From Streptomyces chromofuscus (GTDB lineage: Bacteria > Actinomycetota > Actinomycetes > Streptomycetales > Streptomycetaceae), in assembly GCF_015160875.1 (NCBI RefSeq), contig NZ_CP063374.1:3847501-3911500 (forward strand): 64,000 nucleotides of DNA, given 5' to 3'. The position numbers were made by a program, and so were the translations under genes. Positions 1-8,841 of this stretch are shown here, piece by piece. A model generated the notes under the pieces. It saw only the letters and a list, made by a program, of their open reading frames with translations. It made no database searches and was not told the origin of the DNA. How positions within the stretch are numbered: the stretch's first letter is position 1; each line of letters starts with the position of its first letter.

Positions 1-136
1 TTTCACGGCGAGAGGTGCTGCTGGAGAACCGTTACGGCTCCGCGGCAACCCGAAGAACTCTACGGATCCGCGAGGGGGCTGTCAAGCATCCCCTGTCAAG
101 ATCTTTTCTGTCCGCTTCCGCCCCAGGTCAGCGGGC
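1..136. other. window-edge non-coding stretch
   Basis: No convincing gene is seen here. Overlapping open frames on both strands are compositional and match no family I recognise. It probably holds the 3' flank of the MarR gene and the flank of a gene outside the window. Confidence 0.4.
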
Positions 137-685
137 TCAGTCCAGGTCGCTGAGGCGGCCGCCCGCGTCCGGCTGGGCGTGCTCGACCCTGCGCAGGAGC
201 CTCGTCAGGACCTCGCCGAGGGCCGTTCGCTCGTCCGGGGAGAGGTCCTGAAGGAGGTCCTCCTCGAAGACCGACGCCATGCGCATGGCCTCCAGCCACT
301 TCCCGCGGCCCTCCGACGTCAGCTCGACGATCACCCGTACGCGGTTGTTCTCGTCCCGCTCCCGGGTGACCAGGCCCTCGGCGACCATACGGTCGATCCG
401 GTGGGTCATGGCGGCCGGTGTGAGGCCGAGGCGCTTGGCGAGGTCGCTGGGCCCCAGGCGATAAGGGGCGCCGGACAGGACGAGGGCCTTGAGGACCTCC
501 CACTCCGCGTTGCTGATGCCGAGCGCGGCGGTCTGACGGCCGTAGGCGACGTTCATGCGGCGGTTCAGCCGGGACAGCGCCGAGACGATCTGCTCGACCT
601 GCGGATCGAGGTCCTGGAACTCGCGCTGGTAGGCGGCGATCTGTTCTTCGAGGGTCGGCTCAGTGACGCCGGGGGTGTCGCCCAT
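137..685 (-). CDS. MarR-family transcriptional regulator
   Basis: A 182-residue winged-helix regulator of normal MarR length. The N-terminal helix (residues about 10-55) leads into a helix-turn-helix (about 75-110, containing LGPSDLAKRLGLTPAAMTHRIDRM), the wing with DENNRVRVI, and a C-terminal dimerisation helix with LSPDERTALGEVL. MarR proteins are usually ligand-responsive repressors of divergent transporter or efflux genes. It is transcribed away from the MFS gene that begins about 130 bp to the right, so the shared AT-rich gap is the expected operator region. The ligand cannot be read from the sequence. Confidence 0.93.
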   Translation of the reverse strand: MGDTPGVTEPTLEEQIAAYQREFQDLDPQVEQIVSALSRLNRRMNVAYGRQTAALGISNAEWEVLKALVLSGAPYRLGPSDLAKRLGLTPAAMTHRIDRMVAEGLVTRERDENNRVRVIVELTSEGRGKWLEAMRMASVFEEDLLQDLSPDERTALGEVLTRLLRRVEHAQPDAGGRLSDLD

Positions 686-734
686 GGGCGAAGTATGACA
701 CGGAGGCCGTTGGCGTTGAAGTCCTTCTGTATGT

Positions 735-765
735 ACTCTTTAGCTTCGAAGTTTAGTTTCTAAGT
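735..765. promoter_or_regulatory. candidate MarR operator between marR and MFS genes
   Basis: The gap between the divergent genes is strikingly AT-rich for this genome. It holds TTTAGCTTC and TTTAGTTTC as 9-bp direct repeats 13 bp apart (739-747 and 752-760). A near-palindrome AGCTTC/GAAGTT is centred on 747/748, with one mismatch. MarR proteins usually bind such AT-rich dyads overlapping promoters; the assignment is inference. Confidence 0.45.
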
Positions 766-812
766 CTTCAGTCCTAACGTCTGAACGCTTCGCGATCTCG
801 AGAGAGGTGAAC

Positions 813-2102
813 GTGACCAGGGCGATGGGCGCAGCGATGCGCCGGATCCACGTGGGTAACGCACTCAGCGCCTTCGGGCTCGGCTTCACCGTTCCCTACC
901 TGTACGTCTACGTGGCGCAGGTGCGGGGACTGGGGGCCGTGACGGCGGGGCTCGTCCTTGCCGTCTTCGCCGTGGCCGCGCTGATCGTGCTGCCGTTCGC
1001 CGGACGGGCCATCGTCCGGCGCGGCCCGCTGCCGGTGCTGCTTACCGCCCTGGTCACCGCCGCGCTCGGGGCGCTGAGCCTGGGCCTCGCGGGCAACGCG
1101 ACCGCCGTACTGCTGTCGGCGGCGGCGCTGGGTGCCGGGCAGGCCGTGATGCAGCCGGCGCTGGCGACGATGATCGTGGAGTGCTCGTCGGCGGAGACGC
1201 GGTCGCGGGCGTTCGCCACGCAGTTCTTCCTGCAGAACCTCGGGCTCGGTGTCGGTGGGCTCATCGGAGGGCACCTCGTCGACGCGACGCGGGTGTCGTC
1301 GTTCACGCTGCTGTTCGCGATCGAGGCGGCGATGTTCCTGCTGCTGGTCGTGGTGATGGCGACCGTGCGGATGCCGCACTCGCCGCGCATCGGCAAGGCG
1401 CCGTCGGCGGCCGCGGCCGCCAGGAGCGGCTGGAAGCAGCTGCTGGGGAACCGGGCGATGGTGCAGCTGTGCGTGCTCGGGTTCGTGTTGTTCTTCGCCT
1501 GCTACGGGCAGTTCGAGTCGGGGCTCAGCGCCTACGGTGTCGAGGCTGCCGGGATCTCCACGTCCGCGCTGGGGACGGCACTGGCCGCCAACACCGCGGT
1601 GATCGTCGTGGCGCAGTTCGTGGTGCTGAAGTTCGTCGAGCGGCGCCGGCGGTCGCGGGTGATCGCCGCAGTGGGGCTGATCTGGGCCGTTGCCTGGATC
1701 GTGGCGGGGTACGCCGGGCTGGGGCACGTCAGTCAGGAGACGGCGACGGCCGCGTTCGTCTCCACGTACGCGCTGTTCGGCCTCGGTGAGGCGATGCTGT
1801 CGCCCACGGTGGCTCCGCTCGTCGCCGATCTCGCGCCCACGGGGATGGCGGGGCAGTACAACTCGGCCTTCGCCCTGGTGAAGCAGCTGGCGCTGGCTGT
1901 CGGACCGGCGGTGGGCGGTCCCATGGGGGCTTCGCTGCACGCGCCGTACATCGTGACGTTCCTGCTGTTCTCGCTGGGGATCACCGTCCTCGCCGTGCGG
2001 CTGGGGCGGCGGCTGACCGAGGCGCAGGACCAGCCGTGGCTCGTGCGCAGCCGCGTGGTGACGCGGGGCGGGGCCGCGGAGCCGGTGTCGGCGGAGGCGT
2101 AG
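813..2102 (+). CDS. MFS transporter (efflux type)
   Basis: A major facilitator superfamily protein of about 429 residues with around 12 predicted membrane segments in two halves, separated by a short basic loop (near residues 190-205, HSPRIGKAPSA). A weak motif-A-like loop (FAGRAIVRRGPLPVL) follows the second helix. It is probably a drug or metabolite exporter of the cytoplasmic membrane, because it is paired divergently with a MarR regulator. GTG at 813 is preferred because an AGAGAGG ribosome-binding site lies 5 bases upstream; GTG at 807 would overlap that site. The substrate is unknown. Confidence 0.88.
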   Translation: MTRAMGAAMRRIHVGNALSAFGLGFTVPYLYVYVAQVRGLGAVTAGLVLAVFAVAALIVLPFAGRAIVRRGPLPVLLTALVTAALGALSLGLAGNATAVLLSAAALGAGQAVMQPALATMIVECSSAETRSRAFATQFFLQNLGLGVGGLIGGHLVDATRVSSFTLLFAIEAAMFLLLVVVMATVRMPHSPRIGKAPSAAAAARSGWKQLLGNRAMVQLCVLGFVLFFACYGQFESGLSAYGVEAAGISTSALGTALAANTAVIVVAQFVVLKFVERRRRSRVIAAVGLIWAVAWIVAGYAGLGHVSQETATAAFVSTYALFGLGEAMLSPTVAPLVADLAPTGMAGQYNSAFALVKQLALAVGPAVGGPMGASLHAPYIVTFLLFSLGITVLAVRLGRRLTEAQDQPWLVRSRVVTRGGAAEPVSAEA

Positions 2103-2130
2103 CCGTGGGTCCGCGGCCCCGCCGTCGCGG

Positions 2131-3771
2131 CTACTTGTTCGGCAGTGCGAACTCGCACCACACCGCCTTGCCGCCTCCGGGCGTTCTCCGGCAGCCCCAG
2201 GCCGAGGCGATCGTCGCGACGATCGCGATGCCGCGGCCCGACTCGTCGCCCGGCTCCGCCCGGCGGCGGCGGGGGAGGTGGTCGTCGCCGTCGGTGACCT
2301 CGATGATCAGTCGGCGGTCGGTGCGACGCAGCCGCAGGCGCATGGGCGGGGTGCCGTGCTGGAGGGAGTTGGCGACCAGTTCGCTGGCGGCCAGGACGCC
2401 CAGGTCGTGCAGGTCCGCCGCGAAGCGCCAGCTGGTGAGGACGCCGGAGGCGAAGGCACGCGCGCGTGGGGCCGCTTCGACACCGCCGAGGAGTTCCAGG
2501 GCGGCGTTGCGGAAGAGGTCGCTGTCCGCGCCGGTGCGGGCAGGGTGCTGGAGGACCAGGACGGCCACGTCGTCGTCGTGGTCGGCGGTGACGCCGGCCG
2601 AGCGGAGCAGGCGGTCGCAGATCACCTGGGGCGTGCCGGTGGCACCGGCGAAGGCTTGCCTGAGAGCCTCGATGCCCTCGTCGAGGTCGGCGTCCCGGCG
2701 TTCGACGAGGCCGTCGGTGTAGAGGACGGCCACGGAGCCGGGGGCGAGCGGGACCGAGCCCGAGGCGTGCATCCAGCCGCCGGTGCCCAGGGGCGGTCCG
2801 GTGGGTTCGTCGGCGCGCAGGACCGTGCCGTTCTCGTCGCGGACGAGGATGGGGAGGTGGCCGGCGGAGGCGTACACCAGCCGGCCCTCGTTGGGGTCGT
2901 GGACGGCGTAGACGCAGGTGGCGATCTGGTGGGGGTCGATCTCCGTGGCGAGGCCGTCGAGGAGCTGGAGGACCTCGTGCGGGGGGAGGTCGAGACGGGC
3001 GTAGGCGCGGACGGCCGTACGGAGCTGGCCCATGACCGCTGCCGCGCGGACGCCTCGGCCCATGACGTCGCCGATCACCAGGGCCGTGCGGCCGCCGCCG
3101 AGGGTGATCACGTCGTACCAGTCGCCGCCGACCGCGGCCTCCGTGCCGCCCGGCTGGTAGGCGACGGCGATGCGCAGGTCGTCCGGCTGCTCGAGCTCCT
3201 GGGGGAGCAGCGACCGCTGCAGGGTCACGGCCGTCTCGCGCTGGCGGCGTTCGCTGGCTCTGAGGCGTTCGGCGGCCTCGGCGTGGTCGGTGACGTCGGT
3301 GGCGAAGATGAGGACCCCGGCTCCGGCGCCGTCGGCCACGGGGGTGCAGGTGAAGGTGTAGGAGCGGCCGTCGGGGGCCTTGCGGGACTTGACGGTACGG
3401 GGCTTGCCGCTGCGCAGGACCTGGTCGAGCAGGGGCAGCAGGCCCAGGTCGCGCAGCTCGGGGAGGGCCCCGGCGGCCGGTTCGCCCACCGGGCGGCCGC
3501 CGAAGGCCGTGGCGTAGGCGTCGTTGACGTAGGCGAGGCGGTGGTCGGGGCCGTGGACGAGGGCGACGAGTGCGGGGACGCGTTCGAGGACGGCGCGTAC
3601 GGGCAGTTCGTCGACGGCTGGGGCCGACGGCGGGTCGTCGGTCAGTTGTTCGGCGCGGGCCGCGGGGACGGAGCCGTCCCCCCGACGGTCCTGGGCGACC
3701 GCCTGGTCGGTCCGCGCCGCGGTGCGGCGCTGCGTTCCGGGGAGCCGGGCGCTCCAGCGCGTGAAGTTCAC
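2131..3771 (-). CDS. PAS / PP2C (SpoIIE) phosphatase with C-terminal HATPase domain
   Basis: A signalling protein of about 546 residues. A PAS-like sensor domain comes first (VRAVLERVPALVALVHGPDHRLAYVNDAYATAFGG region). A short coiled coil follows, then a PP2C/SpoIIE serine phosphatase domain (VAYQPGGTEAAVGGDWYDV, VIGDVMGRG, LYTDGLVERRD). The C-terminal anti-sigma-type ATPase domain has the N-box region AASELVANSLQHGTPP and a GRGIAIV loop. Such proteins act on anti-anti-sigma factors in partner-switching networks that are abundant in Streptomyces; the partner is not in this window. GTG at 3771 (ACGAGG nine bases upstream) is preferred over ATG at 3975, which adds a proline-rich stretch and has no clear binding site. 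Confidence 0.9.
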   Translation of the reverse strand: MNFTRWSARLPGTQRRTAARTDQAVAQDRRGDGSVPAARAEQLTDDPPSAPAVDELPVRAVLERVPALVALVHGPDHRLAYVNDAYATAFGGRPVGEPAAGALPELRDLGLLPLLDQVLRSGKPRTVKSRKAPDGRSYTFTCTPVADGAGAGVLIFATDVTDHAEAAERLRASERRQRETAVTLQRSLLPQELEQPDDLRIAVAYQPGGTEAAVGGDWYDVITLGGGRTALVIGDVMGRGVRAAAVMGQLRTAVRAYARLDLPPHEVLQLLDGLATEIDPHQIATCVYAVHDPNEGRLVYASAGHLPILVRDENGTVLRADEPTGPPLGTGGWMHASGSVPLAPGSVAVLYTDGLVERRDADLDEGIEALRQAFAGATGTPQVICDRLLRSAGVTADHDDDVAVLVLQHPARTGADSDLFRNAALELLGGVEAAPRARAFASGVLTSWRFAADLHDLGVLAASELVANSLQHGTPPMRLRLRRTDRRLIIEVTDGDDHLPRRRRAEPGDESGRGIAIVATIASAWGCRRTPGGGKAVWCEFALPNK

Positions 3772-4016
3772 GAATCCTTGCCTCGTGTAGTCGTCGTCGA
3801 CCGGCTCCGGACCCGGCCCGGTCCCCCGGGGGTGGCGCGGCGGTGGCCGTGCCGTGTCGGGACCCCTGGGAAGTGCAGCACTTGGGAAAAGCCTCGTGGG
3901 TTCGGTGGGCAGGGTGGGCGGCGGTCCGCCCTGACGCGGGGACCAGTCTGGCAGGGTGGCCGACCGGGCCGACATCCGTCAGACGCCGGGGTGGCCGCGA
4001 GAGTTCCTCGGGAGAG

Positions 4017-5399
4017 TCAGGTCGACCCCTTCGGGTCGTAAGGATGCTTTCCACCGGCCGCGAGTTCGAACTCCGCTCGGGGATGTTCGAGTGAACCCAG
4101 GGAGACGATCTCCCGTTTGAAGAGGCCCGAGAGGGTCCATTCGGCCAGGACGCGCGCCTTGCGGTTGACCGTGGGCATCCTGCTCAGGTGGTAGGCCCGG
4201 TGCATGAACCACGCGGGGTAGCCCTTGACTTTGCGCCCGTAGACGTGGGCGGCGCCCTTGTGCAGTCCGAGGGAGGCGACCGAACCGGCGTACTGGTGGG
4301 CGTACGTCTCGAGGGGCTCCCCGCGCAGGGAGCGGACGATGTTGTCGCCGAGGACCTTCGCCTGGCGGAGCGCGTGCTGGGCGTTGGGGGCGCACTCCGC
4401 GCCGGACGCGCCGGGAGTACCGGGCCCGTCGGCGGTGACGTCGGGGACGGCGGCAGCATCGCCGGCGGCCCACGCGTGCGCGTGCCCCTCGATCGCCAGC
4501 TCCGGGGTGCACTTCAGGCGGCCCCGGCCGGTGAGCGGCAGGTCGGTGGCGGCGAGCAGCGGGTGGGGTTTGACGCCGGCCGTCCAGACGACCGTGCGCG
4601 TGGGGAAGCGCTGGCCGTCGCTGAGCACCGCGACCCGGTCGGCGCACGACTCCAGGCGGGTCTCCAGCAGGACCTGGATGTTGCGGCGGCGCAGTTCGGT
4701 GATGGTGTAGCGGCCGAGTTCCTCGCCGACCTCGGGGAGGATGCGGTCGGTGGCCTCGACCAGGATCCACCTCAGGTCCTCGGGGCGGACGTTGTGGTAG
4801 TAGCGCGTGGCGTAGCGGGCCATGTCCTCGAGTTCGCCGAGTGCCTCGACGCCTGCGTAGCCGCCGCCGACGAAGACGAAGGTGAGGGCCGCGTCGCGCA
4901 CGGCGGGGTCGCGGGTGGAGGAGGCGATGTCCATCTGCTCGATGACGTGGTTGCGCAGGCCGATGGCCTCCTCCACGGTCTTGAAGCCGATGCCGTGCTC
5001 GGCGAGACCGGGGACGGGCAGGGTGCGCGAGACGGATCCGGGGGCGAGGACCAGCTCGTCGTACGGCAGCTGTTCGGCGCCGGCGCCCTCCTCGGCGGCG
5101 AGGGTGGTGAGGGTCGCGAGGCGCTCGGCGTGCCGGATGGAGCGGACCTCGCCGACGATCACCCGGCAGTCGGGCAGGACGTGGCGCAGCGGCACGACGA
5201 CATGGCGCGGGGAGATGGAGCCGGCGGCCGCCTCGGGGAGGAACGGCTGGTACGTCATGTAGGGGTCGGGTGTGACGACCGTGATCTCGGCCCGGCCCCG
5301 CCCGATGTCCCGCCTCAGCTTCCGCTGCAGGCGCAGGGCCGTGTACATCCCGACGTAGCCGCCGCCGACAACGAGAATGCGCGCACGTTCCTTCACCAT
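4017..5399 (-). CDS. ndh: type II NADH dehydrogenase (NAD(P)/FAD-dependent oxidoreductase)
   Basis: A 460-residue flavoprotein of NDH-2 length. It has an N-terminal FAD dinucleotide fold (ILVVGGGYVGMYTALRLQ), the NAD-binding fold (FVFVGGGYAGVEALGEL, about residue 170) and the PDV..AAGDAAAVPD region that contacts FAD in this family. The C-terminal part carries the amphipathic membrane-associated segment typical of NDH-2. It would oxidise NADH and reduce quinone without proton pumping. ATG at 5399 places the GGGYVG motif at residue 13; a longer in-frame start at 5549 only adds unrelated sequence. It is divergent from the TetR gene, so that regulator may control it (inference). Confidence 0.92.
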   Translation of the reverse strand: MVKERARILVVGGGYVGMYTALRLQRKLRRDIGRGRAEITVVTPDPYMTYQPFLPEAAAGSISPRHVVVPLRHVLPDCRVIVGEVRSIRHAERLATLTTLAAEEGAGAEQLPYDELVLAPGSVSRTLPVPGLAEHGIGFKTVEEAIGLRNHVIEQMDIASSTRDPAVRDAALTFVFVGGGYAGVEALGELEDMARYATRYYHNVRPEDLRWILVEATDRILPEVGEELGRYTITELRRRNIQVLLETRLESCADRVAVLSDGQRFPTRTVVWTAGVKPHPLLAATDLPLTGRGRLKCTPELAIEGHAHAWAAGDAAAVPDVTADGPGTPGASGAECAPNAQHALRQAKVLGDNIVRSLRGEPLETYAHQYAGSVASLGLHKGAAHVYGRKVKGYPAWFMHRAYHLSRMPTVNRKARVLAEWTLSGLFKREIVSLGSLEHPRAEFELAAGGKHPYDPKGST

Positions 5400-5801
5400 C
5401 CCATGACGCACCCGGCGCTTGCGTTTGTCCACAGCCCCGACAAATTGTGTGACCGGGCCGGGAGCGCGCCCATGGTTGGCCGAAACGCTCCGGCGTGCGG
5501 GAGTCGTGCAGGTCAACGGGTGTGTGCCGGGCGGAGTAAGGGGGTGCAATCGGGACGTATACGACCCGTACTCCGATCGGGGGGCGCTCCGTGCGGAATC
5601 TGCCCCTTCTGAATTGACTGCCTCTCAACTATGTTCGTGTGTCGACGGGGTGTAGGGGGATGCGCTCGTCGGTTCTCGGGTGCGCGACGGGCGGGCCCGG
5701 CGGCCCGGCGGGGCGGCTCTCGGTAGGGGCCTGTTCCTCCACGCTCCGGCTACCTATGGCGGGGAGTGTCTCCGGGGGGAGACGTCATTACCGGGGGATT
5801 T
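5400..5801. other. divergent promoter region between ndh and tetR genes
   Basis: A 402-bp gap with no supported gene. It holds the outward promoters of both flanking genes. A TTGACT hexamer at about 5614-5619 could be a -35 element, but no well-spaced -10 is convincing. No clear large palindrome was found that could be called the TetR operator. Confidence 0.4.
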
Positions 5802-6551
5802 ATGCAGATTCAGGACTCTCGTTGGTCATCCGCGACTGCCATCGCACCTGGCGGCGCGGTCGGCGCGGCGGCGGGCAACGGACGCGGGGACGGCCCGCGG
5901 ACCGCGCCGCTGCGGGTGGACGCACAGCGCAACCTCGAACACGTACTGCGGGCCGCGCGCGAGGTCTTCGGCGAGCTGGGGTACGGCGCGCCGATGGAGG
6001 ACGTGGCACGCCGCGCGCGGGTCGGTGTCGGCACGGTGTACCGGCGCTTCCCGAGCAAGGACGTCCTGGTGCGGCGAATAGCCGAGGAGGAGACCTCCCG
6101 GCTGACCGACCAGGCCCGGGCGGCGCTCGGCCAGGAGGACGAGCCGTGGTCGGCCCTGTCGCGCTTCCTGCGCACGTCGGTGGCGTCCGGGGCCGGGCGG
6201 CTGCTGCCGCCGCAGGTGCTGCGGGTGGGCGTCGCCGAGGAGGGCGAGGCCGACGAGGCCCGCGTGCCGCAGCAGCGGACGCAGCCGGGCGGCGGTGAGC
6301 TGCGGCTGGTGCCTCAGGCGCCGGTGGCGGACGAGGACGACGCCGGTGCCGCGGCACTGCTCGACGTGGTGGGCCGGCTCGTGGAGCGGGCGCGCGCGGC
6401 GGGCGAGCTGCGGCCGGACGTGTCGGTCTCGGACGTCCTGCTGGTGATCGCCACGGCGGCGCCCTCGCTGCCGGACGCGGCCCAGCAGGCGGCCGCCTCG
6501 GCACGGCTGCTGGACATCCTCCTGGAGGGCCTGCGGTCGCGGCCGGTGTGA
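5802..6551 (+). CDS. TetR/AcrR-family transcriptional regulator
   Basis: A 249-residue TetR-type repressor. After an Ala/Gly-rich N-terminal tail of about 35 residues comes the DNA-binding domain: NLEHVLRAAREVFGELGYG, then the helix-turn-helix MEDVARRARVGVGTVYRRFPSK. The C-terminal ligand domain is poorly conserved and contains an acidic, low-complexity stretch (EEGEADEARVPQQ). ATG at 5802 follows GGGGGA with a 3-base gap (ATT T), close but workable. It is divergent from ndh and followed by a sigma-factor gene on the same strand; either could be its target. Confidence 0.88.
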   Translation: MQIQDSRWSSATAIAPGGAVGAAAGNGRGDGPRTAPLRVDAQRNLEHVLRAAREVFGELGYGAPMEDVARRARVGVGTVYRRFPSKDVLVRRIAEEETSRLTDQARAALGQEDEPWSALSRFLRTSVASGAGRLLPPQVLRVGVAEEGEADEARVPQQRTQPGGGELRLVPQAPVADEDDAGAAALLDVVGRLVERARAAGELRPDVSVSDVLLVIATAAPSLPDAAQQAAASARLLDILLEGLRSRPV

Positions 6552-6768
6552 CGGTGGGCGTGGGCGCCAGGCGCCCACGCCCGGCCCGCCCGAACCGTGC
6601 CCACGGGGGCCTGCTGTCGCCCGCCTCGCACGACTGAGCACTAGCACTGGCTGACGACGGGCCTCCCCGGACGGGTGGATGGTCGGTACGACCACCTCCT
6701 GAACGAAAGCCAATGTGGCAACCTGGCCCCAGTTCGGGACTGTTGGCAGGCGGCGGGGGCTTTCCGCG

Positions 6769-8805
6769 ATGGGCGTTGACGGGCGGGACGAGTCACTCGG
6801 TGACGAGGGCGGCGGGGCCGACGGCCCGGTCGCACCCCAGGTGCCGGCACAGCGCGACCGGCGGGAGGACGGCGTCCTGCCGCCGCCGATCGAGCTGCCG
6901 CCGTCCGACGCCGAGCTGGTCGGCCGGATGCGCGCGGGCGACGACACGGCCTACGAGGAGCTGTACCGCCGCCACGCGGAGGCCGTACGCCGGTACGCGC
7001 GCACATGCTGCCGCGATCCGCACACCGCCGACGACCTCACCGCCGAGGTCTTCGCCCGCGTCCTGCAGGCGGTTCGCGGCGGCCACGGCCCCGAGCACGC
7101 CGTACGCGCCTATCTGCTCACCACGGTCCGGCGTGTGGCCGCAAGCTGGACGACCTCGACCAGGCGCGAGCAACTGGTCGACGACTTCGCGGTGTTCGCG
7201 GCCCAGGCCGCCCGCGCGTCGGAGGTGTCGAACACCGACGCTCTCGACCTGGGCGCGGACGTGCGCGCCATGCACGCGGCCGAGCAGTCCCTGGCGATGC
7301 GGGCGTTCCGCTCGCTGCCGGAGCGCTGGCAGGCCGTGCTGTGGCACACCGAGGTGGAGGACGAGTCGCCCAGCGAGGTCGCCACGCTGTTCGGGCTCGA
7401 CGCCAACGGCACGCGCGTGCTCGCCAGTCGCGCCCGCGAGGGCCTGAGGCAGGCGTATCTCCAGGCCCACGTCAGCGCCGCGCTCACCAGCGACGAGGAG
7501 TGCGCCCGCTACGCCGACCAGTTGGGCACGTACGCGCGCGGCAGGCTGCGCACGCGGGCCGAGCGGGGGCTGCGCAAGCACTTGGAGGAATGTGCGCGGT
7601 GCCGGCTGGCCGCCGGCCAGATCGAGGACCTCGCGAGCAGCATCCCCGCGGTCGTGCCGGTTGCGGTCGTCGGCTGGTTCGGGGCGGCCGGGTACGCCAA
7701 GGCGGTGGGGATCCTCGCGGGCGGCACGGGCGGCGCGGGAGCCGGGGCGGCGGGCGCGGCGGGCGCGACCTCGGCGACGGGCGGCTCGGCAGCGGCAGGC
7801 GGGGCGACGGCGGGTGCTTCAGCGGGCAGCGGTGCGGCGGCAGGCGGGGCGGCGGGCGCGGCGGGCGCGACCTCGGCGACGGGCGGCTCGGCGGCGGCAG
7901 GCGGCTCGGCAGGGGCGGCAGCGGGCGGCACGGCGGCAGGCGGCTCGGCCGGTGGGGCGGGCGCGGGCGGCGGTGGCGCGATGGCCTCGGAAGGGCTCGG
8001 CGCGCCGGTGAAGGCGGGTCTCGCGGCCGGTGTGGTGGCCACGGCGATCGCGGTCGTGGCCATCGCCCTGGCCGGCGACGACCAGCCGGCCGAGGACCGG
8101 AAGCCGTCGGCCAAGCCCCCCGCGTCGGCCCCGGCCGCCCAGCCGGAACCGCCCACCCCCACCCCGTCGCGACCGGACCCGCAGCCACCTCTCCCGTCCC
8201 CCGTCGTCCCGGCGGCGGACCGGACCCCGACGCCCGCCCCGTCACCGCCCGGGAGCCCGGCCCCCGCACCCGCCCCGAAGCCGCGGCCGACCCCGACCAC
8301 CGCACCGCCGGCCACGCCCACGCCGGCCCCCACGCAGCCCCCGGCACCGACCCCCACCCCTGCTCCGACGCCCGCCTCGTACCTGCTCGACGAGCTCTCC
8401 TACGACGTCACGGGCGACGGCAACGCGCCCGAACTGCGACTGAGCGCGAGCAGCTGGGTCTGGCCGCGCCACGGCCTGCCGATCGGCGGGACGACGTACG
8501 CGCGCGGGGTCAGCGTCCACGCCCACTCGTCCGTCACCGTCGACCTCAACCGCCCGTGCGCGTCGTACGACGCGCTGGTAGGGATCGACGACTCGACGCT
8601 GGGCCTGGGCAGGGTGTACTTCTCCGTCTGGGCCGACGGCGCCAGGCTCTGGAAGTCCGACCTCGTCAGGGGCGGGGACGCGGCGACACCGGTGCACGTG
8701 GACCTGACCGGGCGCAGGACGGTGCGCCTGGTCGTGGAGCCGCTCGCTCCCCTGGACCACGTGGCCGTGGCTGACTGGGCGGAGTCGGAGTTCAGGTGCG
8801 TCTGA
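6769..8805 (+). CDS. ECF sigma factor fused to zinc-finger, membrane segment and NPCBM domain
   Basis: A fusion of about 678 residues. The N-terminal ECF sigma core has sigma-2 (YEELYRRHAEAVRRYARTC) and sigma-4 (ALRSLPERWQAVLWHTEVEDESPSEVATLFGL-like) regions. An anti-sigma-like zinc finger follows (HLEECARC: H-x3-C-x2-C), then a long Ala/Gly/Ser/Thr low-complexity stretch and one membrane helix (LAAGVVATAIAVVAIALAG). A Pro/Thr-rich linker ends in an NPCBM-type carbohydrate-binding domain. ECF factors with such built-in sensory tails are known from actinobacteria (I recall the ECF53-type group). The cell-wall-sensing model is inference. ATG at 6769 is favoured over 6715, which lacks a good binding site. 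It follows the TetR gene. Confidence 0.88.
   Translation: MGVDGRDESLGDEGGGADGPVAPQVPAQRDRREDGVLPPPIELPPSDAELVGRMRAGDDTAYEELYRRHAEAVRRYARTCCRDPHTADDLTAEVFARVLQAVRGGHGPEHAVRAYLLTTVRRVAASWTTSTRREQLVDDFAVFAAQAARASEVSNTDALDLGADVRAMHAAEQSLAMRAFRSLPERWQAVLWHTEVEDESPSEVATLFGLDANGTRVLASRAREGLRQAYLQAHVSAALTSDEECARYADQLGTYARGRLRTRAERGLRKHLEECARCRLAAGQIEDLASSIPAVVPVAVVGWFGAAGYAKAVGILAGGTGGAGAGAAGAAGATSATGGSAAAGGATAGASAGSGAAAGGAAGAAGATSATGGSAAAGGSAGAAAGGTAAGGSAGGAGAGGGGAMASEGLGAPVKAGLAAGVVATAIAVVAIALAGDDQPAEDRKPSAKPPASAPAAQPEPPTPTPSRPDPQPPLPSPVVPAADRTPTPAPSPPGSPAPAPAPKPRPTPTTAPPATPTPAPTQPPAPTPTPAPTPASYLLDELSYDVTGDGNAPELRLSASSWVWPRHGLPIGGTTYARGVSVHAHSSVTVDLNRPCASYDALVGIDDSTLGLGRVYFSVWADGARLWKSDLVRGGDAATPVHVDLTGRRTVRLVVEPLAPLDHVAVADWAESEFRCV
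7744..7892. repeat. internal direct repeat in sigma-fusion gene
   Basis: A 47-bp GC-rich unit at 7744-7790 recurs identically at 7846-7892, 102 bp apart and in frame. It encodes the Gly/Ala/Ser/Thr-rich linker before the membrane helix. Such repeats are prone to length change between strains. Confidence 0.75.
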
Positions 8806-8841
8806 CGACGTGCCGCGTCGCCCGTCCGACGGCGTGCCGCG

